Assembly: GCA_002417965.1 (NCBI GenBank)
Contig: DIDD01000028.1
Span: forward strand, 1-19,256
Direction of reading: 5' to 3'
Source of the DNA: Veillonellaceae bacterium UBA5809
GTDB taxonomy: Bacteria > Bacillota > Negativicutes > Veillonellales > Dialisteraceae
DNA: 19,256 nucleotides
The notes beneath the pieces were generated by a model. The model was not told where the DNA came from and did no database searches. It saw only the letters and a program-made list of their open reading frames with translations. Positions 1 through 7,148 of this stretch are shown piece by piece. The position numbers and the translations under genes are program-made. How positions within the stretch are numbered: position 1 is the first letter of the stretch; each line of letters begins with the position of its first letter.

Positions 1-142
1 ACTGCAGACGAAATTCCTGTCCTTCCCGCGAAGTAATAATGCGATGAACAGGCCCCCGTCCTGTAATTATGAATCTGCGCACATTGGGTTTCACCGTCCG
101 CTCCCGGAAAGCGGCGCGGCATTTGTTAACGTTACTGACCTG
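1..142 (-). pseudogene. Distal part of the YhaO/SbcD-type phosphoesterase gene, separated by an in-frame stop
   Basis: Immediately after the TAA at 143-145 the same reading frame stays open for 47 codons to the window edge. It encodes a stretch containing VRRFIITGRGPVHR. From memory, YhaO-type proteins carry a similar strand (roughly 'R-hydrophobic-TGxGPLHR') in the domain that follows the phosphoesterase core, and these proteins are usually around 400 residues, against 268 upstream of the stop. The match in frame and in order indicates that this is the real continuation of the gene, disconnected by a nonsense change. The end lies outside the window. Alternatives are a sequencing error or readthrough of the stop. 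Confidence 0.7.
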
Positions 143-949
143 TTACTCCTGTATCTGTATATCCATGATCTCTACATTCATATCCAACCAGCGTACCACG
201 TCAGTTTCTTTAAAGGAAAGCGTCACTGTTCCGTAAGTTCCCACATCCACGGCGTAGCATCCTTTGGGGCCGGTTTCTGTAGGATCCAGTCCCTGTGTAT
301 TGCCCGGATAAACAATATAGGGTTTTTCACCGGCTACCCGTCGTGTATGGATATGCCCCAGTGCCCAATAGTCCATGCCGGTTCCGCGCAGGTCTTCCAG
401 AGAACAGGGAGCGTAAGGGTTCCCCGGGGATCCCATTTCTGTATGAAGTACGCCGATAGCAAAGCTGTCTTCCTGTTTTCTGTGAAACCGAAGTGCCAGA
501 TTTTCCGTTTCGTGCTGTGTTCCATAGCTCATTCCATATACCGTAGCCGCCAGTTCTCCATCTTTCATCAGAGGAAAAGACTCTGCCTCTTCTGATGAAA
601 ACACGTGAACTGAAGGCGGAAGCGGAATATCTGCCTTCCATGCATCTCCCGGGTCATGATTTCCATGAACCATAAAAACAGGAATTCCCGCCTGGGCCAG
701 ACGATAGAGTTCTCTGGCAAAAGAAAGCTGTGCTGAAAGGCTGTGTTCATTGCTGTTGTATACGTCTCCCGCAATAATTAATGCGTCAGCCCTGATCTCT
801 TCAGTCCAGTCAACCACATTTTCAAAGGCCCGAAATGTGGCTTTTTCCAGTGCATCGGTCCACGGGCCTTTATCTCCGGACTGTATGCCCCGGAAAGGCG
901 CTCCTAAATGAAGATCCGCACAATGTACAAAACGAAAATGTTTTCCCAT
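143..949 (-). CDS. Metallophosphoesterase / DNA repair exonuclease of the YhaO-SbcD type, truncated by a stop codon
   Basis: This is a calcineurin-like phosphoesterase with the complete set of metal-binding motifs: DLH (D12, H14), GD (D62), GNHD (97-99), H168 and GHIH (H198, H200). The N-terminal DLHLGAPFRGI is typical of the YhaO branch of SbcD/Mre11-like nucleases, which are thought to act on DNA with an SMC-like ATPase partner (YhaN or SbcC). A clear ribosome site (GGAGG) precedes the ATG at 949. The catalytic domain is complete, but the ORF stops at 268 residues and the frame resumes directly behind the TAA with conserved family sequence. The capping region is therefore missing unless the stop is read through or is an error. 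A partner ATPase, if present, would lie left of the window. The gene follows a strong terminator and seems to form its own transcription unit. Confidence 0.85.
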   Translation of the reverse strand: MGKHFRFVHCADLHLGAPFRGIQSGDKGPWTDALEKATFRAFENVVDWTEEIRADALIIAGDVYNSNEHSLSAQLSFARELYRLAQAGIPVFMVHGNHDPGDAWKADIPLPPSVHVFSSEEAESFPLMKDGELAATVYGMSYGTQHETENLALRFHRKQEDSFAIGVLHTEMGSPGNPYAPCSLEDLRGTGMDYWALGHIHTRRVAGEKPYIVYPGNTQGLDPTETGPKGCYAVDVGTYGTVTLSFKETDVVRWLDMNVEIMDIQIQE

Positions 950-985
950 ACTGCCTCCTGCTGAAAAGTGATTGAAATCTATTGA

Positions 986-996
986 TTATTGTATCA
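986..996 (-). promoter_or_regulatory. Candidate extended -10 promoter for the phosphoesterase gene
   Basis: On the minus strand TGATACAAT (TG-n-TACAAT) lies about 40 bases upstream of the start codon and just downstream of the preceding terminator. There is no good -35 box. A similar TATGATAC motif occurs upstream of ydbC. Confidence 0.35.
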
Positions 997-1024
997 TATT
1001 TCCTCTGCCGCCGCGTTCCTGCCG

Positions 1025-1067
1025 GAAAAAGAAATCCGGGCACGGCTGTGTGCCGTACCCGGATTTC
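1025..1067 (-). terminator. Rho-independent terminator of the alaS-ireB-ruvX-DUF1292 operon
   Basis: A 10-bp stem (1031-1040 with 1058-1067) is extended after one mismatch by five more pairs (ACGGC/GCCGT) around a five-base loop. On the minus strand it is followed by a T-rich tail. It begins 12 bases after the DUF1292 stop codon. Confidence 0.93.
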
Positions 1068-1079
1068 TATGATCTGAAT

Positions 1080-1346
1080 TTACATATGATCATATATTTC
1101 AACTACATGGTCATATTCATCATCTGTAGGAGGCACATAAACAGGCTCACCGTTTTCATCGGCATCAATACGGGCCAGAATAATATCCGGTTCTTCCTCT
1201 TCAGGGTCGCATACTTCCACAAGCACGGCAAACTGCCTGTCTTCATAAGTCAGCACCTGGGCCTCTGCATAATCCGCTTCTGATCCGTCCGGTCCTTCTA
1301 TGGTAACAATGACCGGTTCTTCTGGCGTCATTTCTTTTTCTGTCAT
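1080..1346 (-). CDS. DUF1292 family protein (YrzB-like)
   Basis: This 88-residue, very acidic protein has the layout of DUF1292: a beta-rich start (VIVTIEGPDGSEADY), a central strand (YEDRQFAVLVEV), an acidic loop (EEEEPDIILARID) and the tail DEYDHVVEIYDHM. Its function is unknown. The identification rests partly on position, because alaS, an IreB-family gene, ruvX and a DUF1292 gene in this order are a well-known Bacillota cluster (alaS-yrzL-yrrK-yrzB in Bacillus subtilis). The gene starts 6 bases after the ruvX stop codon with an AAAGGA ribosome site inside the end of ruvX, so it is the last gene of the operon. Confidence 0.88.
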   Translation of the reverse strand: MTEKEMTPEEPVIVTIEGPDGSEADYAEAQVLTYEDRQFAVLVEVCDPEEEEPDIILARIDADENGEPVYVPPTDDEYDHVVEIYDHM

Positions 1347-1352
1347 GGATCA

Positions 1353-1781
1353 TTATCCTTTCTTTTCTTGGGACCGATGGTCCAAATATCCCTGTAAAAT
1401 AGCGACAGCGGCCATTTTATCGATGACCGTCTTTCTTTTTTTTCGGCTTACATCCGCTGCAATCAATTCTTTCTGCGCCATGACGGTAGTCAGCCTCTCA
1501 TCCCAGAATGAAACCGGTATATCTGGAAATGCCTGATGAAGCTCTTCGGCAAACTGTTCCGTCAAAAGAGCGCGCGTCCCCTTTGAACCGTCCATATTTA
1601 AAGGCAGTCCCACAACAAAACGTTCTACTTCGTACTGGACAGTCAGCTGTTTCAGGCGTACAAAATCTTTTTCCCTTGTACTGTGCCTTATGGTTTCCAC
1701 TCCCTGAGCCGTCCAGTAGAACGGATCACTCACGGCAATGCCGATGGTCTGGGATCCCACATCAAGCCCCATGATTCTCAT
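1353..1781 (-). CDS. ruvX: RuvX/YqgF-type Holliday junction resolvase homologue
   Basis: This is an RNase H-fold nuclease of the YqgF family, normal in length at 142 residues. It has the N-terminal MGLDVGSQTIGIAVSDP (D7), the VVGLPLNMDGSKG segment, WDERLTT (D94-E95) and DKMAAVAILQGYLD (D121). D7, E95 and D121 match the expected acidic catalytic residues. The family is linked to Holliday-junction processing and, in Escherichia coli, to 16S rRNA 5' end maturation, so both names are in use. The start follows the ireB stop by 3 bases, with AAGGGG upstream as ribosome site, which indicates tight coupling within the alaS operon. Confidence 0.95.
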   Translation of the reverse strand: MRIMGLDVGSQTIGIAVSDPFYWTAQGVETIRHSTREKDFVRLKQLTVQYEVERFVVGLPLNMDGSKGTRALLTEQFAEELHQAFPDIPVSFWDERLTTVMAQKELIAADVSRKKRKTVIDKMAAVAILQGYLDHRSQEKKG

Positions 1782-1784
1782 GAA

Positions 1785-2051
1785 TTACAGCCCCTTGTGC
1801 TTAATATAATACCGCACCAGTTCCTCTACCAGTTCATCCCGTTCTATACTGGAGATTGTCTTCCTTGCATCATGAAGACTGGTTATATAAGTGGGTTCGC
1901 CTGAAAGCAGATATCCGACCAGCTGAACTGTCGGATTATGTCCGGCTTCTTTCAGCGCCATATATACATCTTTTAAAACAAGGGACGCTTTTGTATTTTC
2001 ACCTTCATCAATCTCCTTGCCAAATAATATGGTTTCATCTGACACTGACAT
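1785..2051 (-). CDS. ireB: IreB family regulatory phosphoprotein (UPF0297)
   Basis: This 88-residue protein has the typical features of the family: SDETILFG near the start, then VLKDVYMALKEAGHNPTVQLVGYLLSGEPTYITSLHDAR and a C-terminal LVEELVRYYI. Its length is normal. In Enterococcus faecalis, IreB is a substrate of the PASTA kinase IreK and a negative regulator of cephalosporin resistance; the role in this organism is not known. A GGAGGG ribosome site is spaced 6 bases from the ATG. It lies 12 bases behind alaS and 3 bases ahead of ruvX, in the conserved order. Confidence 0.95.
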   Translation of the reverse strand: MSVSDETILFGKEIDEGENTKASLVLKDVYMALKEAGHNPTVQLVGYLLSGEPTYITSLHDARKTISSIERDELVEELVRYYIKHKGL

Positions 2052-2063
2052 AATAATCCCTCC

Positions 2064-4670
2064 TTATCCAAGCATTTCCGCAATACGCTCTGCTCCCGTA
2101 TGAAGCGCTTCTTCGAGCTTTTCCGCACGGTGTCCGCCGGCCTGCGCCATATCCGGCCTTCCTCCGCCGCCTCCGCCGCACAGGGAGGCCGCCGCAGAGA
2201 TAAGCTGCCCCATATGGGCTCCCTTTTTCACAGCATCCGGGGATGCCATCGCCACCAGGTACACCTTGCCGTTGACAGCTGTCCCCAAAAGGAATGCATA
2301 GGATGACAGACGGTTTTTTACCAGATCGGCCGTTTTCCTCAATTCATCCATCGTGTCTGCTGTGACTGAAGCGGCAAAATATGAAATTCCATTTTTCTCA
2401 CAGGCCATCTTGAGAATTTCTTCAATCTGGTCTCCCGCGGCTTTTCTCTTCATCTGATCTATATCCCGCGCCTGTTCATTGCTGAGAGCTATGAGCTTGG
2501 AAATTTTTTCTTCCAGTTCCACAGGATCTGTTTTCAGAAGTGCTCCGGCACGGATCAAAATATGCTGTTCATTTTTCATTCTGTCATAAGCAGACTGACC
2601 TGTCATGGCTTCAATGCGGCGGACTCCGGAACCGATTCCACCTTCTCCAAGAATGCGGAATATTCCGATTTCCCCCGTGTTTCCGACGTGGGATCCTCCG
2701 CATAGTTCAATGCTGAAATCTCCTGCCCTGACCACTCTGACACGATGGCCGTACTTTTCGCCGAACAGAGCCATGGCTCCTATTTTTTTTGCCTCTTCCA
2801 GCGTCATTTCATCAATTTGTACAGGAAGGCCCTGCCAGATTTTCTCATTGACCAGTTTTTCCACTGAATCAAGCTGTTTTTGTGACACTGGTTCCGGCCA
2901 GGTAAAGTCAAAGCGGAGTCTGTCGGGAAGAACCAATGATCCGGCCTGCGTTACCTGAGCCCCCAGAATTTTTCTCAATGCAGCCTGCAGAAGATGTGTC
3001 GCCGTATGGTTCTGCGCCAGCGCATGGCGCCGTGCACGGTCAACTTCAGCATGCACTTTGTCTCCGCTGGCAATCACCCCTTCACGGACTGTGCCTGCCA
3101 GATAAGGAATGCCGTCAGGAAGGTGATAGGCATCCCTCACGTCCAGAACACCGGCAGGACCGATCAAATGTCCCGTATCTCCGACCTGTCCGCCTCCTTC
3201 CGCATGAAAAGGTGTATTCTGAAGAATCACTGTTACCTCACTGCCGTCTGCCGCTTCCTTAACAGGTTTTCCATTTTCCCCCAGCAGCAGAATGCGGGTG
3301 TCACCGTCGGAATCTTCTTCTGTCAGTGTATCTGAAGAAATTCCAGTTGTGTCAGGTGTGGCCACTTTCAGAGATGCTCTGGCACGCGCTTTTCTTGCAC
3401 GGTCCCGCTGCTCTTCCATGGCAGCCTTAAATCCCCGGCGGTCAATATCCATGCTGTTTTCTTTTGCAATTTCTTCTGTCAGTTCCCAGGGAAAACCATA
3501 GGTATCATATAATTTAAATACACTGTCACCTGTCAGCACATTTTCTTTGACCGAACGCGCCTGCTCAATCATATCCGACAAAAGATCACTGCCCGCGCGC
3601 AAAGTGGACTGAAATCTTTTTTCCTCGGTTGAAATTACTTTTTTTATATAATCCTGCTTCTCCGACAAATCCGGGTAGGCAGGAGCCATCATGTGTATCA
3701 CTTCATCTGTCATCTGTCCCATAAAAGCCTGCTGAATCCCGAGCAGTCTTCCAAACCGGACTGCACGGCGGAGAATTCTGCGGAGCACATATCCCCTTCC
3801 TTCATTGGAAGGAAGAATGCCGTCTGCAATCAGGTTTGTAACGGCCCGTGCATGATCGGAAATGACTTTCAGCGCAACGTCATTTTGGGCACTGCTGCCA
3901 TAGGATATTCCTGACAGATTTTCGGCTCTTTCTATAATCGGAAAAAACAGATCAGTCTCAAAATTATTTTTCTTTTTCTGAAGAACCGCCGCCAGACGCT
4001 CCAGTCCGGCTCCCGTATCAATATTCTTTTTGGCAAGAGGCAGATAAGAACCGTCTTTCTGGCGGTCAAACTGGCTGAATACTAAATTCCATATTTCCAG
4101 AAAACGGTCTCCGTCTCCCCCCATCTGGTTTTCAGGACCAGTTCCAAAGCTTTCCCCCTGGTCATAAAAAATCTCTGAATCCGGACCGCACGGTCCCTCC
4201 CCGATCTCCCAGAAATTATCTTCCAGACGATAAATCCGCTCTTCCGGAATACCGATCATTTTGTGCCAGTAATCATAGGCCTCCTGGTCTTTCGGATAAA
4301 CAGTCACATAAAGTTTTTCCGGTTCCATATGGAGAACTTCAGTCAAGAATTCCCAGGCCCATGAAATGGCTTCCTTTTTAAAATAATCACCGAAAGAAAA
4401 ATTTCCGAGCATTTCAAAAAAAGTATGATGTCTGGCTGTATGTCCTACATTTTCTATATCACCGGTACGGATACATTTCTGGCATGTGGTTACACGGTGC
4501 CTCGGCGGTTCTACCTTTCCCGTAAAAAACGGTTTTAACGGAGCCATCCCCGCTCCGATTAAAAGCAGGCTCGGATCATCCTTTGGAATCAGCGGAAAAC
4601 TGTCCAGCTTCAAATGACCCTTTGATTCAAAAAAAGACAGATAAGCCTGCCGTATATCATTACCCTTCAT
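2064..4670 (-). CDS. alaS: Alanine-tRNA ligase
   Basis: This class II synthetase charges tRNA-Ala. It has the full domain order: an N-terminal catalytic domain starting IRQAYLSFFESKGH and containing TCQKCIRTGDIENVG and RHHTFFEMLGNFSFGDYF, the tRNA-recognition region, an editing domain with NHTATHLL near residue 555 and CGGSH near residue 656 (the zinc-ligand motifs), and a glycine-rich C-Ala/DHHA1 end (GGGGGGRPDMAQAGG). The length of 868 residues is normal. An ATG at 4700 is also open in frame, but AAGGAGG at 4677-4683 sits 6 bases from the ATG at 4670 (3 from the ATG at 4673), and the predicted transcript starts at about 4702. The long start would therefore be leaderless and is unlikely. The leader is too short for a T-box. 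Confidence 0.97.
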   Translation of the reverse strand: MKGNDIRQAYLSFFESKGHLKLDSFPLIPKDDPSLLLIGAGMAPLKPFFTGKVEPPRHRVTTCQKCIRTGDIENVGHTARHHTFFEMLGNFSFGDYFKKEAISWAWEFLTEVLHMEPEKLYVTVYPKDQEAYDYWHKMIGIPEERIYRLEDNFWEIGEGPCGPDSEIFYDQGESFGTGPENQMGGDGDRFLEIWNLVFSQFDRQKDGSYLPLAKKNIDTGAGLERLAAVLQKKKNNFETDLFFPIIERAENLSGISYGSSAQNDVALKVISDHARAVTNLIADGILPSNEGRGYVLRRILRRAVRFGRLLGIQQAFMGQMTDEVIHMMAPAYPDLSEKQDYIKKVISTEEKRFQSTLRAGSDLLSDMIEQARSVKENVLTGDSVFKLYDTYGFPWELTEEIAKENSMDIDRRGFKAAMEEQRDRARKARARASLKVATPDTTGISSDTLTEEDSDGDTRILLLGENGKPVKEAADGSEVTVILQNTPFHAEGGGQVGDTGHLIGPAGVLDVRDAYHLPDGIPYLAGTVREGVIASGDKVHAEVDRARRHALAQNHTATHLLQAALRKILGAQVTQAGSLVLPDRLRFDFTWPEPVSQKQLDSVEKLVNEKIWQGLPVQIDEMTLEEAKKIGAMALFGEKYGHRVRVVRAGDFSIELCGGSHVGNTGEIGIFRILGEGGIGSGVRRIEAMTGQSAYDRMKNEQHILIRAGALLKTDPVELEEKISKLIALSNEQARDIDQMKRKAAGDQIEEILKMACEKNGISYFAASVTADTMDELRKTADLVKNRLSSYAFLLGTAVNGKVYLVAMASPDAVKKGAHMGQLISAAASLCGGGGGGRPDMAQAGGHRAEKLEEALHTGAERIAEMLG

Positions 4671-4676
4671 CATATT

Positions 4677-4683
4677 CCTCCTT
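4677..4683 (-). promoter_or_regulatory. Ribosome binding site that sets the alaS start
   Basis: AAGGAGG on the minus strand is 6 bases from the second of two adjacent ATG codons (4670) and only 3 from the first (4673). It lies downstream of the alternative ATG at 4700, so it argues against that start. Confidence 0.8.
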
Positions 4684-4708
4684 CGATGAGTGCCCTTCAT
4701 GTATTTCT

Positions 4709-4737
4709 ATTATATATGAGGCCTGTAGCCGGTGCAA
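4709..4737 (-). promoter_or_regulatory. Sigma-70-type promoter of the alaS operon
   Basis: TTGCAC (4732-4737) and a perfect TATAAT (4709-4714) are separated by exactly 17 bases. The -35 box lies just beyond the stop codon of the preceding amidase gene. The predicted start of transcription is near 4702, giving a leader of about 30 bases. Confidence 0.8.
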
Positions 4738-4738
4738 A

Positions 4739-5521
4739 TCATTTCATAACAGGTATATTTTCCCGAAAATCTGACCAAACCGCCAGATCGGTTCTTTGCC
4801 GCTGTACATCATCGCCGTCATAGTCGGCATAGTAAATATTTTCCTTCTCATCACCGTGGACAAGAATGGTTCCGTTCGGAGATACAAACATGGAATTTCC
4901 GTATAAGTGCACTCCCCGGTACATTCCAACTGCATTGACAGAACACATGAATATTTCATTTTCAATCGCTCTTGCCTGATTCAGAATAACCCAGTGGTAA
5001 ATTCTTTCCATAGGCCATGAAGCCGGAAGAATAATCAGCGTAGCTCCATGGTGCGTCAGTGTCCTGAACAATTCGGGAAAACGGAGATCATAGCAGATGG
5101 CCAAACCTGTTTCCACGCCCCGGATCGGTGTACATACACTTTCCGATCCGGCCTTCATTAGCCGTGACTCAATCAGATGGGAAAACAGGTGCACTTTTTT
5201 GTAGCAGGCCTTCTGGCGCCCGTCGGGACCTATGATCATAGCTGTATTATATATTCCGTCCTCAAAACTCATGGGCAGGGACCCTGGGATCAGTGTAATC
5301 CCATGATAACGGGCAAACGAGGACAGACGCTGCATCAGGTCGTCCCCCGGTCTTGTGACCTGTTCATCCAGATGCCTGAAATCATAGCCCGTCGTCCACA
5401 TTTCAGGAAGCACAAGAACATCAGCGGATCCCGCCGCCCGTTCCATTAAATCAATGCCATGCTGTATGTTCCGTTCTTTTTCTCCGGCAGCTATATCCAT
5501 CTGAATCATGGCAATTCTCAT
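4739..5521 (-). CDS. Carbon-nitrogen hydrolase (nitrilase family, omega-amidase/YafV-like)
   Basis: This is a 260-residue nitrilase-superfamily amidase with the Glu-Lys-Cys triad visible: E40 in LVLPEMW, K109 in YKKVHLF and C143 in LAICYDLRFPEL. These motifs and the length fit the branch of small omega-amidases (Nit2/YafV/MtnU-like) that hydrolyse alpha-keto acid amides such as 2-oxoglutaramate. The exact substrate cannot be told from sequence. The start codon overlaps the stop of the upstream HD-domain gene (ATGA), so the two are probably translated together. A GAAGGTG ribosome site lies 8 bases upstream. Confidence 0.88.
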   Translation of the reverse strand: MRIAMIQMDIAAGEKERNIQHGIDLMERAAGSADVLVLPEMWTTGYDFRHLDEQVTRPGDDLMQRLSSFARYHGITLIPGSLPMSFEDGIYNTAMIIGPDGRQKACYKKVHLFSHLIESRLMKAGSESVCTPIRGVETGLAICYDLRFPELFRTLTHHGATLIILPASWPMERIYHWVILNQARAIENEIFMCSVNAVGMYRGVHLYGNSMFVSPNGTILVHGDEKENIYYADYDGDDVQRQRTDLAVWSDFRENIPVMK

Positions 5522-6111
5522 GGCATAACACCTTCATCCGTAATCAGATGAATATTGAAAAAGCGCTGATCCTGCAGGGCCTCTGCCAGAGCTACGCGGA
5601 TGAAATCTGCATGCTCTTTAAAAGGCACTCCCAGCGCTTCTGCAGAAGAAGTCAAAAATTCCCGGTCACATCCCCGTGCAAAAGCTTTATCTTTCATTTT
5701 CTTCATAATTGATTTGGCCTGCATATCCTGAAGGCTTTTCCCCGGCCGGACAAGACAGCATGCCAGCACAAATCCCGGTGTTTCATCACAGGCAAGAAGC
5801 GTACGGTCCAGCAGATCCCTCTTTTCAGAAGGATAGGCTCTGTCATGAGAAAGTATATGCCTTATAAATTCTTTATCGTAACCCGCCGGAGAAAGGAATT
5901 CCCCGGTATGTTTCAGATGTTCCTCCGGATATTTTTCAAAATCCACATCATGAAGGGCCCCCACTGCGCCCCAATAGTTTTCATCCTGACCCCACTTCCG
6001 TGCATAGGCACGAAGTGCGATTTCCACTGTCAGGCAATGTCTCCTAAGATGATCTTCCTTCACATGGGATTCCAACACATCCCATACAAAACGGCGTTCT
6101 AAATTCATCAT
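5518..6111 (-). CDS. HD-domain protein (predicted phosphohydrolase)
   Basis: This 197-residue protein has an HD-domain pattern: HLRRHCLTVE with H25, then a GALHDVDF segment with H54-D55, then RHILSHDRAYPSEK and the acidic LLACDETPG further on. HD domains are metal-dependent phosphohydrolases, often acting on nucleotides, but the substrate here is unknown. This small HD family with an LHDVDFEKYP-like motif is often annotated simply as a hydrolase. The ATG at 6111 has AGGAGG 7 bases upstream. The gene overlaps the following amidase gene by 4 bases. It begins about 40 bases behind the terminator of the NlpC/P60 gene, where I could not identify a convincing promoter. Confidence 0.85.
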   Translation of the reverse strand: MMNLERRFVWDVLESHVKEDHLRRHCLTVEIALRAYARKWGQDENYWGAVGALHDVDFEKYPEEHLKHTGEFLSPAGYDKEFIRHILSHDRAYPSEKRDLLDRTLLACDETPGFVLACCLVRPGKSLQDMQAKSIMKKMKDKAFARGCDREFLTSSAEALGVPFKEHADFIRVALAEALQDQRFFNIHLITDEGVMP

Positions 6112-6150
6112 GAAAATTCCTCCTGTATGCCGCAGGGCTGCTGTCTAATA

Positions 6151-6175
6151 AAAAGGAAGGAGGCTCACGCCTCCT
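6151..6175 (-). terminator. Rho-independent terminator of the NlpC/P60 gene
   Basis: A perfect 7-bp stem AGGAGGC/GCCTCCT (6158-6164 with 6169-6175) has a 4-base loop. On the minus strand it is followed by TTCCTTTTTATT. It starts 7 bases after the stop codon. Confidence 0.85.
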
Positions 6176-6182
6176 GATTGTA

Positions 6183-6887
6183 TTACAGAATCCGTTTGGC
6201 TCCTACGTAATGTTCCCGCCAATAGCCATGCATCAAATCCGCCACAGCCACTCCCCGGCTTGTCGTAGCACTGATAAATGATCCGTTTCCCACATAAATA
6301 CCCGAATGGGAAACACCTTTTTCATAGGTGGAAAAGAAAACAAGATCTCCAGGCTTTAAAGAATCCATTGATACATTTTTCCCTACGTTATATTGTTCAT
6401 CTGCTGAGCGCGGAAGGGCAATTCCGCCCCGCGCATAGACAAAGCGGATAAATCCGGAACAGTCAAAGCCATCCGGTGCCACACCGCCGAAACGGTACGG
6501 TGTTCCCAGATATTTACGGGCCTCTGTCATGATCTTCTCCGCATCCGGAGATATAACACCTCCATACGCTCTGGCCCCTGATGCCCCCCCTGCCGGATAG
6601 GCCGCACTGCGGGGCATGTCTTTGCCTGTCAGCGCCTTATAGGTAGCAGGCCCGACCACGCCGTCAGCTGCCAAACGGTGCCTTTTTTGAAAAGTCTTAA
6701 TAGCCTGCTGTGTCTGCCTGCCGTAATATCCATCAGCCTCTACACGAATCCCGGACCGGGACAGCTGTTTTTGAATTTCCGTTACTGACGCGCCCCTGTC
6801 CCCTACGGAAAAGGCCGCATGAACCGTACTCAGACATCCCACAATAAGGAATCCAGCCATAAGGCATGTTACTTTCATTCTGGTCAT
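6183..6887 (-). CDS. Secreted peptidoglycan hydrolase: peptidoglycan-binding domain plus NlpC/P60 endopeptidase
   Basis: The 234 residues show, in order, an N-terminal signal sequence (VTCLMAGFLIVGCLSTVHA), a peptidoglycan-binding type 1 repeat at about 27-87 (VTEIQKQLSRSGI, ADGYYGRQTQQAIKTFQ, ADGVVGPATYKAL), a short Gly/Ala linker and an NlpC/P60 domain at about 115-234. The catalytic Cys is C143 (FDCSGF) and the His is H194 (SHSGIYVG). The position of the third polar residue (usually His, Asn or Gln) holds S206 in FISATTS. The signal could be cut after VHA at residue 24, or C18 (IVGC) could serve as a lipobox, so the protein is either secreted or lipid-anchored. The family cleaves peptide stems of peptidoglycan. 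AAAGGAG is 5 bases from the ATG. A c-di-AMP riboswitch directly precedes the gene. Confidence 0.92.
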   Translation of the reverse strand: MTRMKVTCLMAGFLIVGCLSTVHAAFSVGDRGASVTEIQKQLSRSGIRVEADGYYGRQTQQAIKTFQKRHRLAADGVVGPATYKALTGKDMPRSAAYPAGGASGARAYGGVISPDAEKIMTEARKYLGTPYRFGGVAPDGFDCSGFIRFVYARGGIALPRSADEQYNVGKNVSMDSLKPGDLVFFSTYEKGVSHSGIYVGNGSFISATTSRGVAVADLMHGYWREHYVGAKRIL

Positions 6888-6899
6888 AAAAGCTCCTTT

Positions 6900-6998
6900 C
6901 GGCCTGCGGAGTTAGCTGACGGGATAGGCTGTGAGCATCAGCCTCTTTCGTTCTCCCCCAATCATATGGATCCCCCGTTCCCTTAGGATTCGGCCTTT
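6900..6998 (-). ncRNA. ydaO/yuaA cyclic di-AMP riboswitch
   Basis: The minus strand carries the conserved blocks of this riboswitch class in the right order: GGCCGAATCC, GGGAACGGGGGA, TTGGGGGAGAA, a variable hairpin region (GAGGCTG..CAGCCT), CCCGTCAGCTAAC and CGCAGGCC. The outer helix can form between GGCC at 6992-6995 and GGCC at 6901-6904. Members of the class bind c-di-AMP and usually lower expression when it is high, often in front of cell-wall hydrolase or potassium-transport genes. The aptamer ends directly at the ribosome site (GAAAGGAG) of the NlpC/P60 gene, with no terminator hairpin between, so control is probably at translation initiation. Confidence 0.95.
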
Positions 6999-7051
6999 TA
7001 CCATACCAAAATATATTCTGTCTTTTCAATCTGTTTCTCTGTAATAACAAA

Positions 7052-7079
7052 ACTATAGTCTGATTTATTTTATCACAAA
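7052..7079 (-). promoter_or_regulatory. Candidate promoter for the riboswitch-NlpC/P60 transcript
   Basis: TATAGT (7052-7057) is preceded by TTTGTG (7074-7079) at 16 bases, or TTGTGA at 15, within an AT-rich stretch. An alternative is TTGAAA with TGGTATGGT closer to the aptamer, but this would leave almost no 5' arm for the outer helix. The 261-base gap between the metal exporter and the NlpC/P60 gene holds only this region and the riboswitch. Confidence 0.35.
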
Positions 7080-7148
7080 TTTGGATTTCTGTCATGAAAA
7101 GTACTTCCGATTTTATGCTTATTTTGCAGGAAAAACCTGTTTTTTCAG

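Noticed and set aside
44..595. Long plus-strand ORF (183 codons)
   Set aside because: It lies opposite the phosphoesterase gene, whose motifs are unmistakable, and has no family sequence. It is an antisense shadow, as are the plus-strand ORFs at 13865-14377, 14943-15458, 16071-16637 and 17167-17766.
6733..7095. Minus-strand ORF of 120 codons across the riboswitch
   Set aside because: It runs through the conserved riboswitch aptamer and the N-terminus of the NlpC/P60 gene in another frame, and it has no ribosome site or recognisable protein features.
7100..7148. Weak hairpin behind the metal-exporter gene
   Set aside because: It has only CAGG/CCTG or an A/T-only stem; too unstable to call a terminator.
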